From Buddleja alternifolia (lineage: Eukaryota > Streptophyta > Magnoliopsida > Lamiales > Scrophulariaceae), in NCBI GenBank assembly GCA_019426215.1, contig CM033393.1, positions 23,252,591 through 23,316,590 of the forward strand: a stretch of 64,000 nt of DNA, in the 5' to 3' direction. The first letter of the stretch is position 1. Each line of letters begins with the position of its first letter. Below are positions 32,159-43,260 of the stretch, one piece after another. Below the pieces are notes generated by a model. That model searched no databases. It was not told the origin of the DNA and saw only the letters and a list, made by a program, of their open reading frames with translations. The position numbers were made by a program, and so were the translations under genes.

Positions 32159-35100
32159 GTGCTGTCTAGAAGCAGAGAACTAGATGACGGGGGCATGGTC
32201 CTGAGAATGGCTAATGGAGCGTATGTCGCTGCGAAGGCTGTTGGAAACATCGTTTAGTTTCTTGAGGATAGTACTAGGTTTATTTTAAAGAATGTTTACT
32301 ATGTTCCCGGATTGATTAAGAACCTTATTTCTATTTCCGTATTAGACAAAGAAGGTTTTTATTTTAATATAAATAATGGTATTTGTTCAATGTTTTATGG
32401 TTCTAAATTAATCATGAGAGCATGCATGTATAAAAACCTTTATGTTTACCCGTATACTAATTCTCTTGCTGTTCAAACAATAAACCCGGGAAAGCGTAAA
32501 TCTGATGATCGACCTAATGCACAAATCTGACATTCTAGGCTTAGTCATGCATCTAAGGATAGGATTCGCAAGATGTCAAGTTTCCTCGAGTTTGATGAAG
32601 AAGAGGAACTACCGACTTGTGAATCTTGTCTAAAAGGTAAAATGACAAAGTCACCAGTTGGAGGCCATATGGAACGTGCCAAGGATTTGCTTGAGTTACT
32701 CCACACAGATTTGTGTGGACCTCTCAGTGTTAGTGCATTAGGGAGCTATTCATACTTCATAACCTTTACCGATGATTAGTCTAGGTATGGTTATTTGTAT
32801 CTTATTAAGTACAAATCTGAGGCCTTTGATAAGTTCAAAGAATTCAGAAATGAAGTAGAAAAACAAACTGGTAAAAGCATTAACACTCTTCGATCTGATC
32901 GAGGTGGAGAATACTTATCCGGTGAGTTCTTGGATTACTTGAAAAAGAATGGGATTCTCTCTCAATGGACACTGCCTGGAACGCCACAATTAAATGGTGT
33001 GTCTGAGCGGAGAAACCACACATTAATGGACAATGATCTTTTCCATAGATTTATCGACATACCTCTGGGGCTATGCCCTGGAGACAGCGGCTTATCAATT
33101 GAATAGATTGTCGTCAAAGAGTGTATCTGAAGTGCCTTATGATATGGCACGACAAACAGCCCTCATACAAATACCTAAAAGTATGGGGATGTGCTGCTCA
33201 TGTCAAGCAGCTAGTGGGAGATAAGTTAGATTCAAGATCACACCTTGGAACAAAAGGTAATTGTTTCAAGGAACGTTGTGTCCCTGGAGAAGCAACTCTC
33301 TAGTGGGAGCATAGATAGAGTGATAAAACTTGAGGAAACTCAAGAAACACAAACACCACTGGCAGTGAATAAGGAGTAAGATAAACCACAAACTGCGAGT
33401 ACACAAATTCCACCTCCAAGGAGATCCGAAAGGATCCCAAGGCAGCCTGAGAGGTACTATGGCCTTTTGCTAAAAAGCAAGAAGAAGAACCTCGTATTAG
33501 AAGAGGATCCAACGTCTTATGACGAGGCAATGTCTGGTAAAGATTCGGCAAAATGGTCTGAAGCCATGGAATCTGAAATTGAGTCCATGTACTTCAACAA
33601 GGTTTGGATCTTGTTAGACCCACCACCTGGCATTAAGGTCATTGGTTGCAAGTGGGTATACAAACGCAAGTTAGAAGTAGATGGAGATGTTACGACCTTT
33701 AAGGCTCGCTTGGTGGCAAAGGGTTACACTAAAAGGCAAGGAATTAACTATGAGGAGACTTTTTCGCCAGTCGCGATGACCAAGTCAATTAGGATTTTAA
33801 TGGCTATATCTGCGTATCTTGATTATGAGATTTGGCAGATGGATGTGAAAATGGCTTTCCTCAATGGAAACATTGATGAAGAGATTTATATGGAACAGTC
33901 CCACATCCAGTGGGAGCGAGCACAAGGTGTGCAAATTGCAAAGATCCATTTATGGCTTGAAGCAAGCTTCCCGAAGCTGGAATTTGAGATTTGATGAAGC
34001 CGTAAAGGAATACGGCTACATCAAGAATGATCTTAAACCATGTATGTACAAGAAAGTTAGTGAGAGAGCCATAAGTTTCTTGATACTATATGTTGATGAC
34101 ATTTTTCCCATTGGAAATGATGTAGGAATGTTACAATCAACAAAAGGTTGGTTGTCGATCGAGTTTTCGATGAAGGATATGAGAGAAGCATCCTACGTTC
34201 TTGGTATGAACATATACCGAGAAAGGGAAAGTAGGTTGCTAGGACTCTCCCAATCTAAGTATACAGAATGAATCTTGAATAGATTTAGTATGGGAGATTC
34301 CAAAAGAGGATTTCTTCCAGTCGGGCATAGAATCCATCTCACTAAATCCATGTCACCAAGGACACCCGGGGAAAGAGAGAGAATGTCAGGGATTCCATAT
34401 GCTTCGGCGATAGGTTGCATTATATATGTTATGTACTAGACCGGATGTGGCTTATGCACTTAGCGGGGCAAGCCGGTTCCAGTCGAATCCAGGGGAGGAC
34501 TACTGGACTGCCGTGAAGATGATTCTAAAGTACTTGAAACGTACTCAAGAACTTTTTTTGGTATACGGCGGAGGAAAATTGGAACTAGAATGCTACACGG
34601 ATTCTAGTTTTCAGTTGAACTTAGACGATCTTAAATCAATATCCGGATATGTGTTTATACTCAATGGAGGAGTTGTAAGCTGGAGGAGCTTCAAGCAGGA
34701 GACGACATCTGACTTCATCACGGAAGCTTAGTATATAGCTACTACTAAAGCGGCTAAGGAAGCTATTTCGATGAGGAACTTTATCCATGAGTTGGAGGTA
34801 GTTCCCTCTAGTGTTAATCCGGTACTGTTGTACTGTGATAACAATGGAGCTATAGCTCTATCAAAGGAGCCTAGGTCTCACCAAAGATCCAAACATATTC
34901 GAAGACGATATCATCTCATCAGAGAGATAGTAGAAAGAGAAGACGTTCGAGTAGAACGAGTCGACTCAACGAAAAATGTAGCAGACCCCTTCACCAAGAC
35001 TTTGAGTCAAAGTGACTAGAAAAACATCTGGAAATGATGTCGAATCCAAGGGAGGACCACTGGACTGCCGTGAAGATGATTCTAAAGTACTTGAGATGTA

Positions 35101-35620
35101 CTCAAGATCTTTTTCTGGTATACGGCGGAGGAAAATTGAAACTAAAATGCTACACAGATTCAAGTTTTTAGTCGAACTTAGACAATCTTAAATCAATATC
35201 CGGATATGTGTTTATACTCAATGGAGGAGTTGTAAGCTGCAGGAGCTCCAAGCAGGAGACGACATCTGACCTCACCACAGAAGCTGAGTATATAGCTGCT
35301 GCTGAAGCAGCAAAGGAAGCTGTTTGGATGAGGAACTTTATCCATGAGTTGGAGGTAGTTCCTTCCATTGTTAATCCAGTATTGTTGTACTGTAATAACA
35401 ATGGAGCTATAGCTCTATCAAAGGAGCCTAGGTCTCACCAAAGATCCAAACATATTCGAAGATGATATCATCTCATCAGAGAAATAGTAGAAAAAGGAGA
35501 CGTTCGAGTAGAACGAGTCAACTCGACGAAAAACGTAGCAGACCCATTCACCAAGGCTCTGAGTCAAAGTGCACTAGAAAAACATCTGGAAATGATGGGA
35601 CTAAAGTACAAGAACAACTG
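32159..35620 (+). pseudogene. pol: Ang-3 pol (decayed)
   Basis: Protease remainder (KNVYYVPGLIKNLISISVL near 32290), integrase (LLHTDLCGPLS near 32695, RSDRGGEYLSGEF near 32891, NGVSERRN near 32994), RT (KWVYKRKLEVDGD near 33652, FLNGNIDEEIYMEQ near 33859, YVDDI near 34090) and RNase H. Stops or shifts occur near 32158, 32778, 33105, 33300, 33993, 34269 and 34730. The RNase H part is present twice. Confidence 0.85.
34483..35597 (+). repeat. 557-bp tandem duplication in Ang-3 RNase H
   Basis: Copy 1 is 34483-35039 and copy 2 is 35040-35597. Each starts TCGAATCCA and ends CATCTGGAAATGATG. The copies differ at scattered sites. Copy 1 has a stop where copy 2 reads EAEYIAAAEAAKEA, and copy 2 has its own stop near 35167. 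The duplication is therefore old relative to some of the decay. Confidence 0.9.
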
Positions 35621-35641
35621 ACTCTAGGGCAACTGGGAGAT

Positions 35642-37716
35642 TGATAGTGTTAAGCGCCCGGTGAGCCAATTATTTTGGGCTTAGCTATAAATGTAAATAC
35701 TATGACAGTCTTGTTTTAAATATATTGAATCTTTTTTTAATGCTATGTTTCTTTATTGTTATAACTATAGGTAGTATAGATAAAGATCCCATGGATTACA
35801 TATGGTTAGGAGAGGCGGTCAGGGAAAACATATGAAATACTCTCAAAGACCGTAATCCTTAATATTGTTCCTAGTCATAGAGGCTATGAGATGTGGGATA
35901 TCACTGGCCTCATCAAGGCTTCTCATACATGTAACTCTTTCGAGAGGTCGATGCATTCCATTGTCGATGCCTTGAATGGCAATACATGTATGGAGATTCA
36001 TACTGGATTATGGAATTGAACGGCCCCGCTTAAGGACTCCTATTTGGTGCTGTCGAACATGGAGTCCTTGAGTTTTGTAGTGTGAGATTAATCCTTAGAC
36101 CTAACATATCATTTGGAAAAGGCACTACCCACTCTGCTTTGATATGCACGTTCACTCCAGGAGAGTCATACGGCGTGTATGTTGGGTATAGTCTGGTAGT
36201 TACAACGGAACAATTGACAGTCGGAGGGGATTCATCCAAGGTCACGAGTACCCAGCTTTTCCTATGCCGTTGCGAGAATCTAAATGATCGTGAAAAGCCA
36301 TTGATCAAAGCGATTATTTTCTGAGGGGGATTGGTGATCCCGGATCGGAAGACTGGATCATTAGATGTCACAACACAGTCATAGTTTCCAAGGTCGCCGT
36401 CGCCATACCCTAGACCATGGACAGTAAATTGATGAAGGATTCCACTCACATGACAATCGTAACTCGGATAGGTTATTCGCTTTTCATCGTTGACATCTAG
36501 GTAGTCGTGGCGACATTGCAAGACATCGAACCATGACCAATAGGTGCCTTGGATTAATTTGGTGAAATTAATTCAAGGACTAGTTAATTATTTAGAATAA
36601 TTAATTTAGCCTGTGGGGACGTATTGCTAGCTTGACAACGAGCCTGAAGGGTCACACACATAACTTAGTTTAGTACCTATTGGCTATTTATTTCTTATTG
36701 AATTTTGGTGGGGATTAATTAATTTGATTTAATTAATCAAAGGAAAAAGGAATTAATTTAACTAGTTAATTAATAGTCCTATAATTTAATATTAGGATAT
36801 TAAATTTGGAAGGACTAATTAATTAATTAGGAGAAAGAAAATAAAATAATATATATATATATACATAAGTGCACGTGTGGCATGTGTAATGTGTATATGT
36901 GGATTTGATGGAAAGATTTATCCTGCTCACCAAGTTTGTTAAATATATATATTAATTAAAATTCTGTAAATATATTTATTATGATCTTTAATTGGTTAAG
37001 GTAACTAATTCATAAGGAAGGATCCTATTAGATATATGTTAGGATTTATTAGATATGGTAATATCTTGGAAAGGAATCCAACTATTTGTGGAGAGAGAAT
37101 AAAAGAAAAAGGAAATATACATATATACATACATGTATACACGCCTACTCCCTAATTTTTAGGGGAGGAGTAAGCGTGTAACACCTAGGGTTTTTAACCC
37201 TATGTGGACTCTATATATATGTGTATATCTCACCTCTTCTAGATTTTTAAGGTTGAAGATTTTGAAAAGTAATTTGAAAAATACACAAGTCTTTTTCTCT
37301 TTATTCTCTCCCAATTTTTCTTTCACTTGAACTCTTCAAACTCATGTGTTGAGTGTGAAGAACACTTAAATAATTCCAAACCCTTTTTTCCTAAAAAGCC
37401 AAGATTTGATATTCTCCTTGCTAGCACTGGTGGCGATAATTGAGGGTACAAGCTAGGGTGTGGATACATCTCAGAGGCACAACGCTTGGGGCGCTAGGGC
37501 AAACCAATTCGAAGACCGTAGCAGAGAGTAGCTTAAAAAGACGTTGTTGCTTTAAGATCTACAAGAGGTAAACACGTGTAAACTAATATCTAGGATAGTT
37601 TTAGAATCCGATGGCACCATGTCGACCTAGCTCTAATTTAGGGGATTTCACTTTAATTTTGAAATTATATGTATTCCGCTCCGCCGGTATCCCCGGGGTT
37701 CTAACCGAGCCCAACA
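35642..37716 (+). repeat. Ang-3 3' LTR
   Basis: Starts TGATAGTGTTAAGCGCC right after the purine tract CAACTGGGAGAT and ends GAGCCCAACA at 37716, about 2.07 kb. It contains an AT repeat (36848-36863) and a TATA-like CTCTATATATATG near 37209. The antisense 163-residue frame at 36030-36521 lies wholly inside the LTR and has no coding support. Confidence 0.75.
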
Positions 37717-38290
37717 ATTACCCCCATGTTTCTCCTAACTCATGAATTTTATGCTCTTAAGGCATAACCATATCTTAGGTGCCAAACAATTTCTCTAGTT
37801 TGTCTCTAGCATACTACGCTATTTAGTATACTGTTCACAGTACACTAATTCCGAACTTTTAAATCGTTGTTAACAATTTTAGTAAGGATGCATTGTTCCT
37901 GCATTTATTTCCAAAATAAATGGCAGGCAATTTAATACCAAACTTAAAGAAGTATCATTTCTTGATCTAGTCAGGAAAGGATAACATTCTTAGTACCATT
38001 TAGAAAAACTAATCAATCATCCAACACTATAAAAATGTCAGGAATATTTAAAAGAACAAAGTTGGATCTTATGTGGACACCCACGACATTATGTCTGGTT
38101 GCACAAAAAATCAGCTCTTGTTCTTCCAACTTTTCACTTCTTTCTAATTTTTCAATTATGAGCACTAACTCAAGAAAGCAGAATATAAGAAGATGAGAAA
38201 ATCGGTAATAAAACACATAGTTCTATATCCGGCGTGCCTCATATAATAGCCCTACTCGTCGTCCCATACTTAGACATATTGTTCAACTAC
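37717..38290. other. Unassigned stretch between Ang-3 LTR and Ang-4
   Basis: AT-rich. No frame over 70 codons, no RNA gene and no match to other parts of the window that I can see. It may be degraded interior of Ang-4, read on the minus strand. Confidence 0.35.
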
Positions 38291-38299
38291 TCTGAACTG

Positions 38300-38375
38300 A
38301 GGACCATCCTCAAGTTTCTAAGTCAGTTGATTTGGTTAGGCCAGTTCGGACAAAATTCTCAAGTATATCTAACTA
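38300..38375 (-). pseudogene. gag: Ang-4 gag N-terminal scrap
   Basis: On the minus strand this reads with stops through a gag start like that of Ang-1 and Ang-5, including an LRNLRMVL string matching LRNLRIVL. The ATG is lost. Homology ends after about 25 codons. Confidence 0.6.
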
Positions 38376-38584
38376 AATGGGTTTCTAATCTAAGAGAGAG
38401 ATAAACTAAAGTAGAAAATAAACAAGACTCTCAATTGGGTGTTTATATATAGCACAGAAGGAAAACTAGGACTTTAATTTTACTTGACTCCCACTACATT
38501 TTTCGAAACATTGCACTCACACTGCAATTTTCGGAAATCTCGTTGGATAGATTTCGTAGTGAGTGATTGAGTTCTTTAACTAGT

Positions 38585-38815
38585 TTAATAGGTTGCAACC
38601 TTTTGCTGGTATGTGGCCTATTAATCTATTAAAGTGATGTCCAACACCAACCCATCAAATGGATAAATCAATCCCTTTGTTCATTATTTATCAAATCGCA
38701 ACCTTTTTACGGTCATATTGATTTATGAATAATTTAAGTTTAACCCACTAACTGCTTATCAGTCTAACAATTGAATTTCACCTTGCAACCTTGTGCTGGC
38801 ATGTGGGGTGAAATT
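38585..38815 (-). promoter_or_regulatory. Three-hairpin module in the Ang-4 leader
   Basis: On the minus strand in order: arms 38815-38807 with 38782-38774 (9 bp, perfect); about 38733-38717 with 38697-38683 (imperfect); 38624-38617 with 38592-38585 (8 bp, perfect). The loops share an AAAGGTTGC or ACAAGGTTGC core. Position before gag and spacing match Ang-1 and Ang-5. Confidence 0.65.
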
Positions 38816-39598
38816 TGTCTCGACCAATGGCATTACATGCACTTAGAAAAATCTAAAATGTATTTCAATATATAACCCCCATTGCTTAGGGATGATATTA
38901 TATATTAAATATCATTTCAATTTTCTCTAAGTTCAGTGGAGAACAGGATATCTAGTACCCTTTACCAACTTAATATTTTTAAATGTGGGAGAATTTAATT
39001 GTTTTCATAAAGGTCTCAAATATGCATATTAATTTATAAAGCGCAAACATGCATATAAAGCGTAGAAAACACCTAGTAATTCTACCTAAATGCACGCTTC
39101 TATGAACTTTCTAGATCGGCCCAAGCTAATGGGCTAATCAATATATATTTTAAGCATACTCAAACATAAATACAAAACCTAAGTTCATGGGAGGTGTATT
39201 TATCACATAAAACGAGCATATAACATACACAAACAGATAAGAAAGCAAGACCATAGAAGTAAATCTAAATTATTTTAATCATCAAATCCAATTTGATATT
39301 ACAAAATTAAATCCCATTCAATTTTAGTACCAAGACAAAATCCAATTTATCGAAGTAAAATTGAATGCATTTAATTTTTATGCGATCGAAAAATCTAACT
39401 TATAATAATTAAAACCAATTTAATTATCATGAGAATATTAAATTTTATTTAATCAAAGTGAAATTAAATCTAAATTAATTTTCATAGACAGACTAAATCT
39501 AATTTAATCCCATATGAAAATAAATCCAATTTAACTTCCACAGATAGATTAAATCTTAATTTAATAAAGGTGAAACTAAATCCAATTTAATTTCCATG

Positions 39599-40315
39599 GG
39601 CTCACAAATCCAACGATCAAATCTAATTTAATCATTTACAAAATTAAAAATAATTTTAACTTAGTCATCTAAATAAAATCAATTGAATTTCGATAGGTGA
39701 TTAAATCCAATTGAATCAACTTACAAAATTTAATCCGTTTTAATTAATAACTTAGTTAACACTAATTTAATTTTGATATGTAAACTAGATAAAACTTAAT
39801 TAAAAAATAAATCAAATCCAATTTATTTATTATAAAATCAAATTCTATTTAATTTAATTGAAGGCCATTATTCACAATGAAGAAGGAAGGACCCAATTAA
39901 AATTGGGTATTGGGTCTAACCCAATCTAATTACTCTTAGGTGCTATTGAATTTAACCCAATTTTGATTTAATTGTGTGTTGGGTCCAACCCAAATTAATA
40001 CATAGGCTACATTGGGTTAGAACCCAATTAACCCATTTAAATCAAACACCATTTTCCGGGCCAAACCAATCTCAATCACATTTTCTTAATTATCAAGTGC
40101 TGGGCCAAGCCCAAAACCTTTTAATTTCGAAATCAGACTGGGCAATTCATTAAATTAAATCGAGAATGGGCCAAGCCAGGGTTCTCATAAATAAAATTAA
40201 ATATATTGGGTTGAGAATAATTATTTTGTGTGTCGGGCCAAGCCCAATTTCATATTTAAATAAGACGTGTCAGGCCGAGCCCACCACATAATTTAATAAG
40301 TGTTGGGCCTAGCCT
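39599..40315 (-). repeat. Leader segment shared with 1-717
   Basis: Near-identical to the left edge of the window in the same orientation, 39.6 kb apart. It is AT-rich with TGGGTC/GACCCA-type words and belongs to the Ang-4 leader. Confidence 0.85.
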
Positions 40316-40319
40316 AACA

Positions 40320-40870
40320 CCACACAAAGCCTGTTGTCCGTTTAGGGCAACATCTCCTTCTTCCCCGCCTGTCGTCATTGGTGATGTCATCGCCGGCGAC
40401 GGTGCCGGCCGTTGCTTCATCACCCACCCCCATGACCCTTCTAGATCCCGGAATCGGTGAAATCCGGCGATTTGGAGTTCAAAAACACCATAACCGAGCA
40501 TCTCCACCAGGCGACTTTCGCGGCCATAGACGAGCGGTGATTTCAGGCGGCCTCGAGAATGGCGAAACCATTGACGACGCTTTTCATTGCTTACCACCGA
40601 CGCTTTCAGCAGTTTTATCGCCTGAAAATCGCATGGCCTTGACAGCCGTGTTAAGCAATTTCCGAAGGTGATTTCCGCCATCTCATGTGATCTCAAGCTG
40701 CAATTTCAGCAGCTGATCGCGCCGCCTTCAAACCCGCAAACTGGAAACAATTTTAGCGCCGCTCTTCGCGACTCACGCCAACGCCGTCTACTGCCATACC
40801 CCCAACGATTTCGGCCGATCAATTTCCAGCAATTCTTCGCCTGAAAACCTTGTGGCCTTTTGTGGCAATA
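40320..40870 (-). other. GC-rich island in the Ang-4 leader
   Basis: Clearly richer in G and C, with many CG dinucleotides, than its surroundings. It lies a few hundred bases inside the primer site, as in Ang-5. Open frames on both strands (146 and 97 residues) come from the low stop density of GC-rich DNA and have no recognisable product. Confidence 0.55.
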
Positions 40871-41172
40871 TTCGGCTATTTTAATCGGCGCTCAACCCAG
40901 CCAAAATCATCTCAGATCCGCAAGTTCCAAATTGCAGATTCAGATTTGCAAAACTTGAAATTTCCAAAATTTTACAAATTCAATTTTCAGAATTTTCAAA
41001 ACAAAAATTCTAGGAATTTAGCCCAAACAAAATTTTAGATTTTTAGCCCCATGGAAAAATAAATTTTCGATCCATGTATGATAATTCCGAACTATCAATT
41101 ACGAATTCAACACGATATAATTCACATAAACATGAAGAACATGTAAATTAATCAACGAAGCCAACAAACTTG

Positions 41173-41184
41173 GCTCTGATACCA
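41173..41184 (-). promoter_or_regulatory. Primer binding site of Ang-4 (Met-tRNA)
   Basis: GCTCTGATACCA on the plus strand is the reverse complement of TGGTATCAGAGC, 1 bp from the LTR end at 41186. Confidence 0.9.
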
Positions 41185-41254
41185 CTGTTGGGAATTCTAG
41201 TATCATGCGCAGTGGAATTTAAAACATATCCGGATTCCCAAAAGGGAATAAAGC

Positions 41255-41620
41255 AATAAAGCAGTAAATAACACAAGATATGTAAGGTTCAATGGGTGAC
41301 GTACTCCCCACTACGTCCTTCTTTTCCTTTGTACTTGGTAGAATTCCACTAAGTTGATTTTCGAAGGATCACACAGAGGCTTCTACAAAATAGAGGAAAG
41401 GAAAGACAATCTTGAGCTCCTTGATCACACAGACTTCAGCTCCAATGAAGATCTTTTTCAACAAGCTTCTCTCACACAGAAATTCTACTTGTATATCAAC
41501 AACTTTCTTACTCAGGTGAAAGAGGTTGAGGGTTTTTGTCACGGGTTTGTTTAAGTTTAGGAAGTTCAAACAACTTGGGATATCTCACTAAGAGTGTAGG
41601 TTCTTCTATGAAGATGTTTG
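41255..41620 (-). repeat. SIRE-2 3' LTR, left part
   Basis: From about 41255 to 41620 this matches the right-hand LTR (about 63380-63740), including ACACAAGATATGTA and GATCACACAGAGGCTTCTAC. It ends at GTTTG (41616-41620), the target duplication of Ang-5, and continues at 50588. Confidence 0.8.
41616..41620. repeat. Target-site duplication GTTTG, left of Ang-5
   Basis: GTTTG at 41616-41620 and again at 50583-50587, bordering Ang-5. SIRE-2 right LTR has a single uninterrupted GATGTTTGAGATATC near 63738, confirming the insertion point. Confidence 0.95.
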
Positions 41621-43247
41621 TGTTAGTGTGCATGCCCTCAAATGCCATAAAGATGATAGATTTATAGGGCATTGATTTGTAACTAAACAATATTTTTTCA
41701 TAATATAATGCAAGTTATGTTGTTTTCTTATAGGCATTTGTATGGTTTTAGTAAACAACATATAGTCCTTGATAATAAGGTGAACCTTCTACTCCCTATG
41801 GGATAGGGAGAATGACACTAGAAGAGTTTGATCCTTATTATCTAAAATTAGTTCGCAAGTCTAAGAAAATATTGACTGGACATCAATACTAGATAAAAAC
41901 TTGTATGATATAAGTTTTGACAGAGAAAGTGTCAATCGAACACTATGGAAATGGTAGTGAGAACTTATATCATAGACACGTCATGTAGACTGATGTATTC
42001 GAACACGGCTCGCATCAGTTTTGTCTCATGGGTTTTCACTCACTGACAGTCAATGACAAAGCTGATAAGTTGTGATAGGTACGAGTGAACCTTAGACCTG
42101 AGGAATCATGTTGAAGATGTACTTGTGACATCAAGTCTGTCATTAGAGTAGTTATATCCAATTCACCCGTTGGTGAGGTCGAACTCGAAGTGCAGCTTGA
42201 TGGGCAAGTAGCAATCTTAACTGATTAGCAAAATGAGATTTATTCTCTCATAAGTGGATGAGCTAAATATCCTATGCAGTCACGAATGAATGAGGTCAAA
42301 AAGAATTTGGCTAAAGCATAAGAGATATATTCATGTAAGAGATGGAAGTATACTCAATGACCTCGATTTATTATGAGCTAAGCATATGGTCAAGTTCAGT
42401 GAGTTTGACTAATTTATGACTCTCACTGGACTAGGATATGGGAATAAAAAGTTTATACTCGTACAGTATTCACAGCGTAAAGGTTTGGAATGATCCTATT
42501 CATTCGTTCTCAATTGGGACACGATGTGGGCCATGAGACTGGCTAGGTGTTACCCACATCCTTTTGGTTTCCTCCCAATTGCCTTTTGAGAAAAACCTAA
42601 AGAATCGCGCTTAAACGAATTGCAAAAGGAAACATCATGGAATTGACTTGAGAGAATTTTTCGTATTGGATATTTCGATTAATTAATTAATTAATCATTA
42701 GATGATTTTATTAATTAATTAAGTTATTGTGTTAATTAATTTCTTAGAGGAAATTAATTATAGAATTAACATGGATTTAATTAGTCATTTGATTAATTTA
42801 TTTATTGGATAAATAATATTAGTTAAATAATTAATTAAACAAATAAAATTGGAATAAAGCCCGAAGGCTTTAAAACACCTAAACCATATTGGTTAGTTGC
42901 CTAGGGTTATTATTTTCTAAAGTAGCATAAATATACTACTTAGTGAAAATAATAACAAGCCTCTAATTAATTACATACTCTCCAAGTCAAAAGTCTTCCA
43001 TCTCTCTTTCTCCCTCTAGCCAAATTCAAGGAGCAAAAGAAGAAGATTTTTCGCTTTGATTCCAGTGTCACAATTTAGAGACAGCAACAAGTTTGCTGTT
43101 CAGAAAAGGATCGCAAAAGCTGGTTCAAAATTCAAAATCCGCGAAGAAAGGCACATAGTTCTAAACACGATTTAAATATACAAAATCGAGATGAATCACT
43201 TGGGATTTATTTATTTTCCTCTGCGTTTTATTTCTAAAAACCCAATA
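41621..43247 (+). repeat. Ang-5 5' LTR
   Basis: 1627 bp, TGTTAGTGTGCATGCC to AAAACCCAATA (the last CA is changed to TA). Followed by the primer site TGGTATCAGAGC at 43249-43260. Confidence 0.95.
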
Positions 43248-43248
43248 G

Positions 43249-43260
43249 TGGTATCAGAGC
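43249..43260 (+). promoter_or_regulatory. Primer binding site of Ang-5 (Met-tRNA)
   Basis: TGGTATCAGAGC, one base after the 5' LTR. Confidence 0.95.

Larger units (their letters stand above)
31257..37716 (+). mobile_element. Ang-3: Ty1/copia element, 5' truncated, decayed
   Basis: Plus-strand copia remnant: a 400-bp leader piece, gag scrap, pol and a 2.07-kb 3' LTR. The 5' LTR is missing; the left end abuts the broken Ath-1 LTR. Protease (DTGCGTH), integrase, RT (YVDD) and RNase H are in copia order. It is related to Ang-1 and Ang-5 but a separate family. Coding parts have many stops and a tandem duplication. Confidence 0.85.
38291..41254 (-). mobile_element. Ang-4: minus-strand copia leader with gag scrap and LTR end
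   Basis: Reading right to left: an LTR end (41186-41254; the minus strand ends CCCAACA), the Met-tRNA primer site, a 2.8-kb leader with a GC-rich island and the three-hairpin module, and a gag scrap. The order equals that of Ang-5 (43248-45100). Nothing of pol follows. The LTR is cut after about 70 bp, where Sirevirus LTR sequence takes over. Confidence 0.75.

Noticed and set aside
36030..36521. Antisense 163-residue open frame
   Set aside because: Lies wholly inside the Ang-3 LTR; composition and position give no reason to call a gene.
35642..37716. Minus-strand LTR reading of this segment (TGTTGGG start at its right end)
   Set aside because: The plus-strand purine tract CAACTGGGAGAT and RNase H end directly to its left fit a plus-strand 3' LTR better; the purine-rich stretch to the right is weaker.
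40256..40696. 146-residue and 97-residue open frames on opposite strands
   Set aside because: Both fall in the GC-rich island of the Ang-4 leader, where stops are rare by composition; no similarity to a known family is visible.
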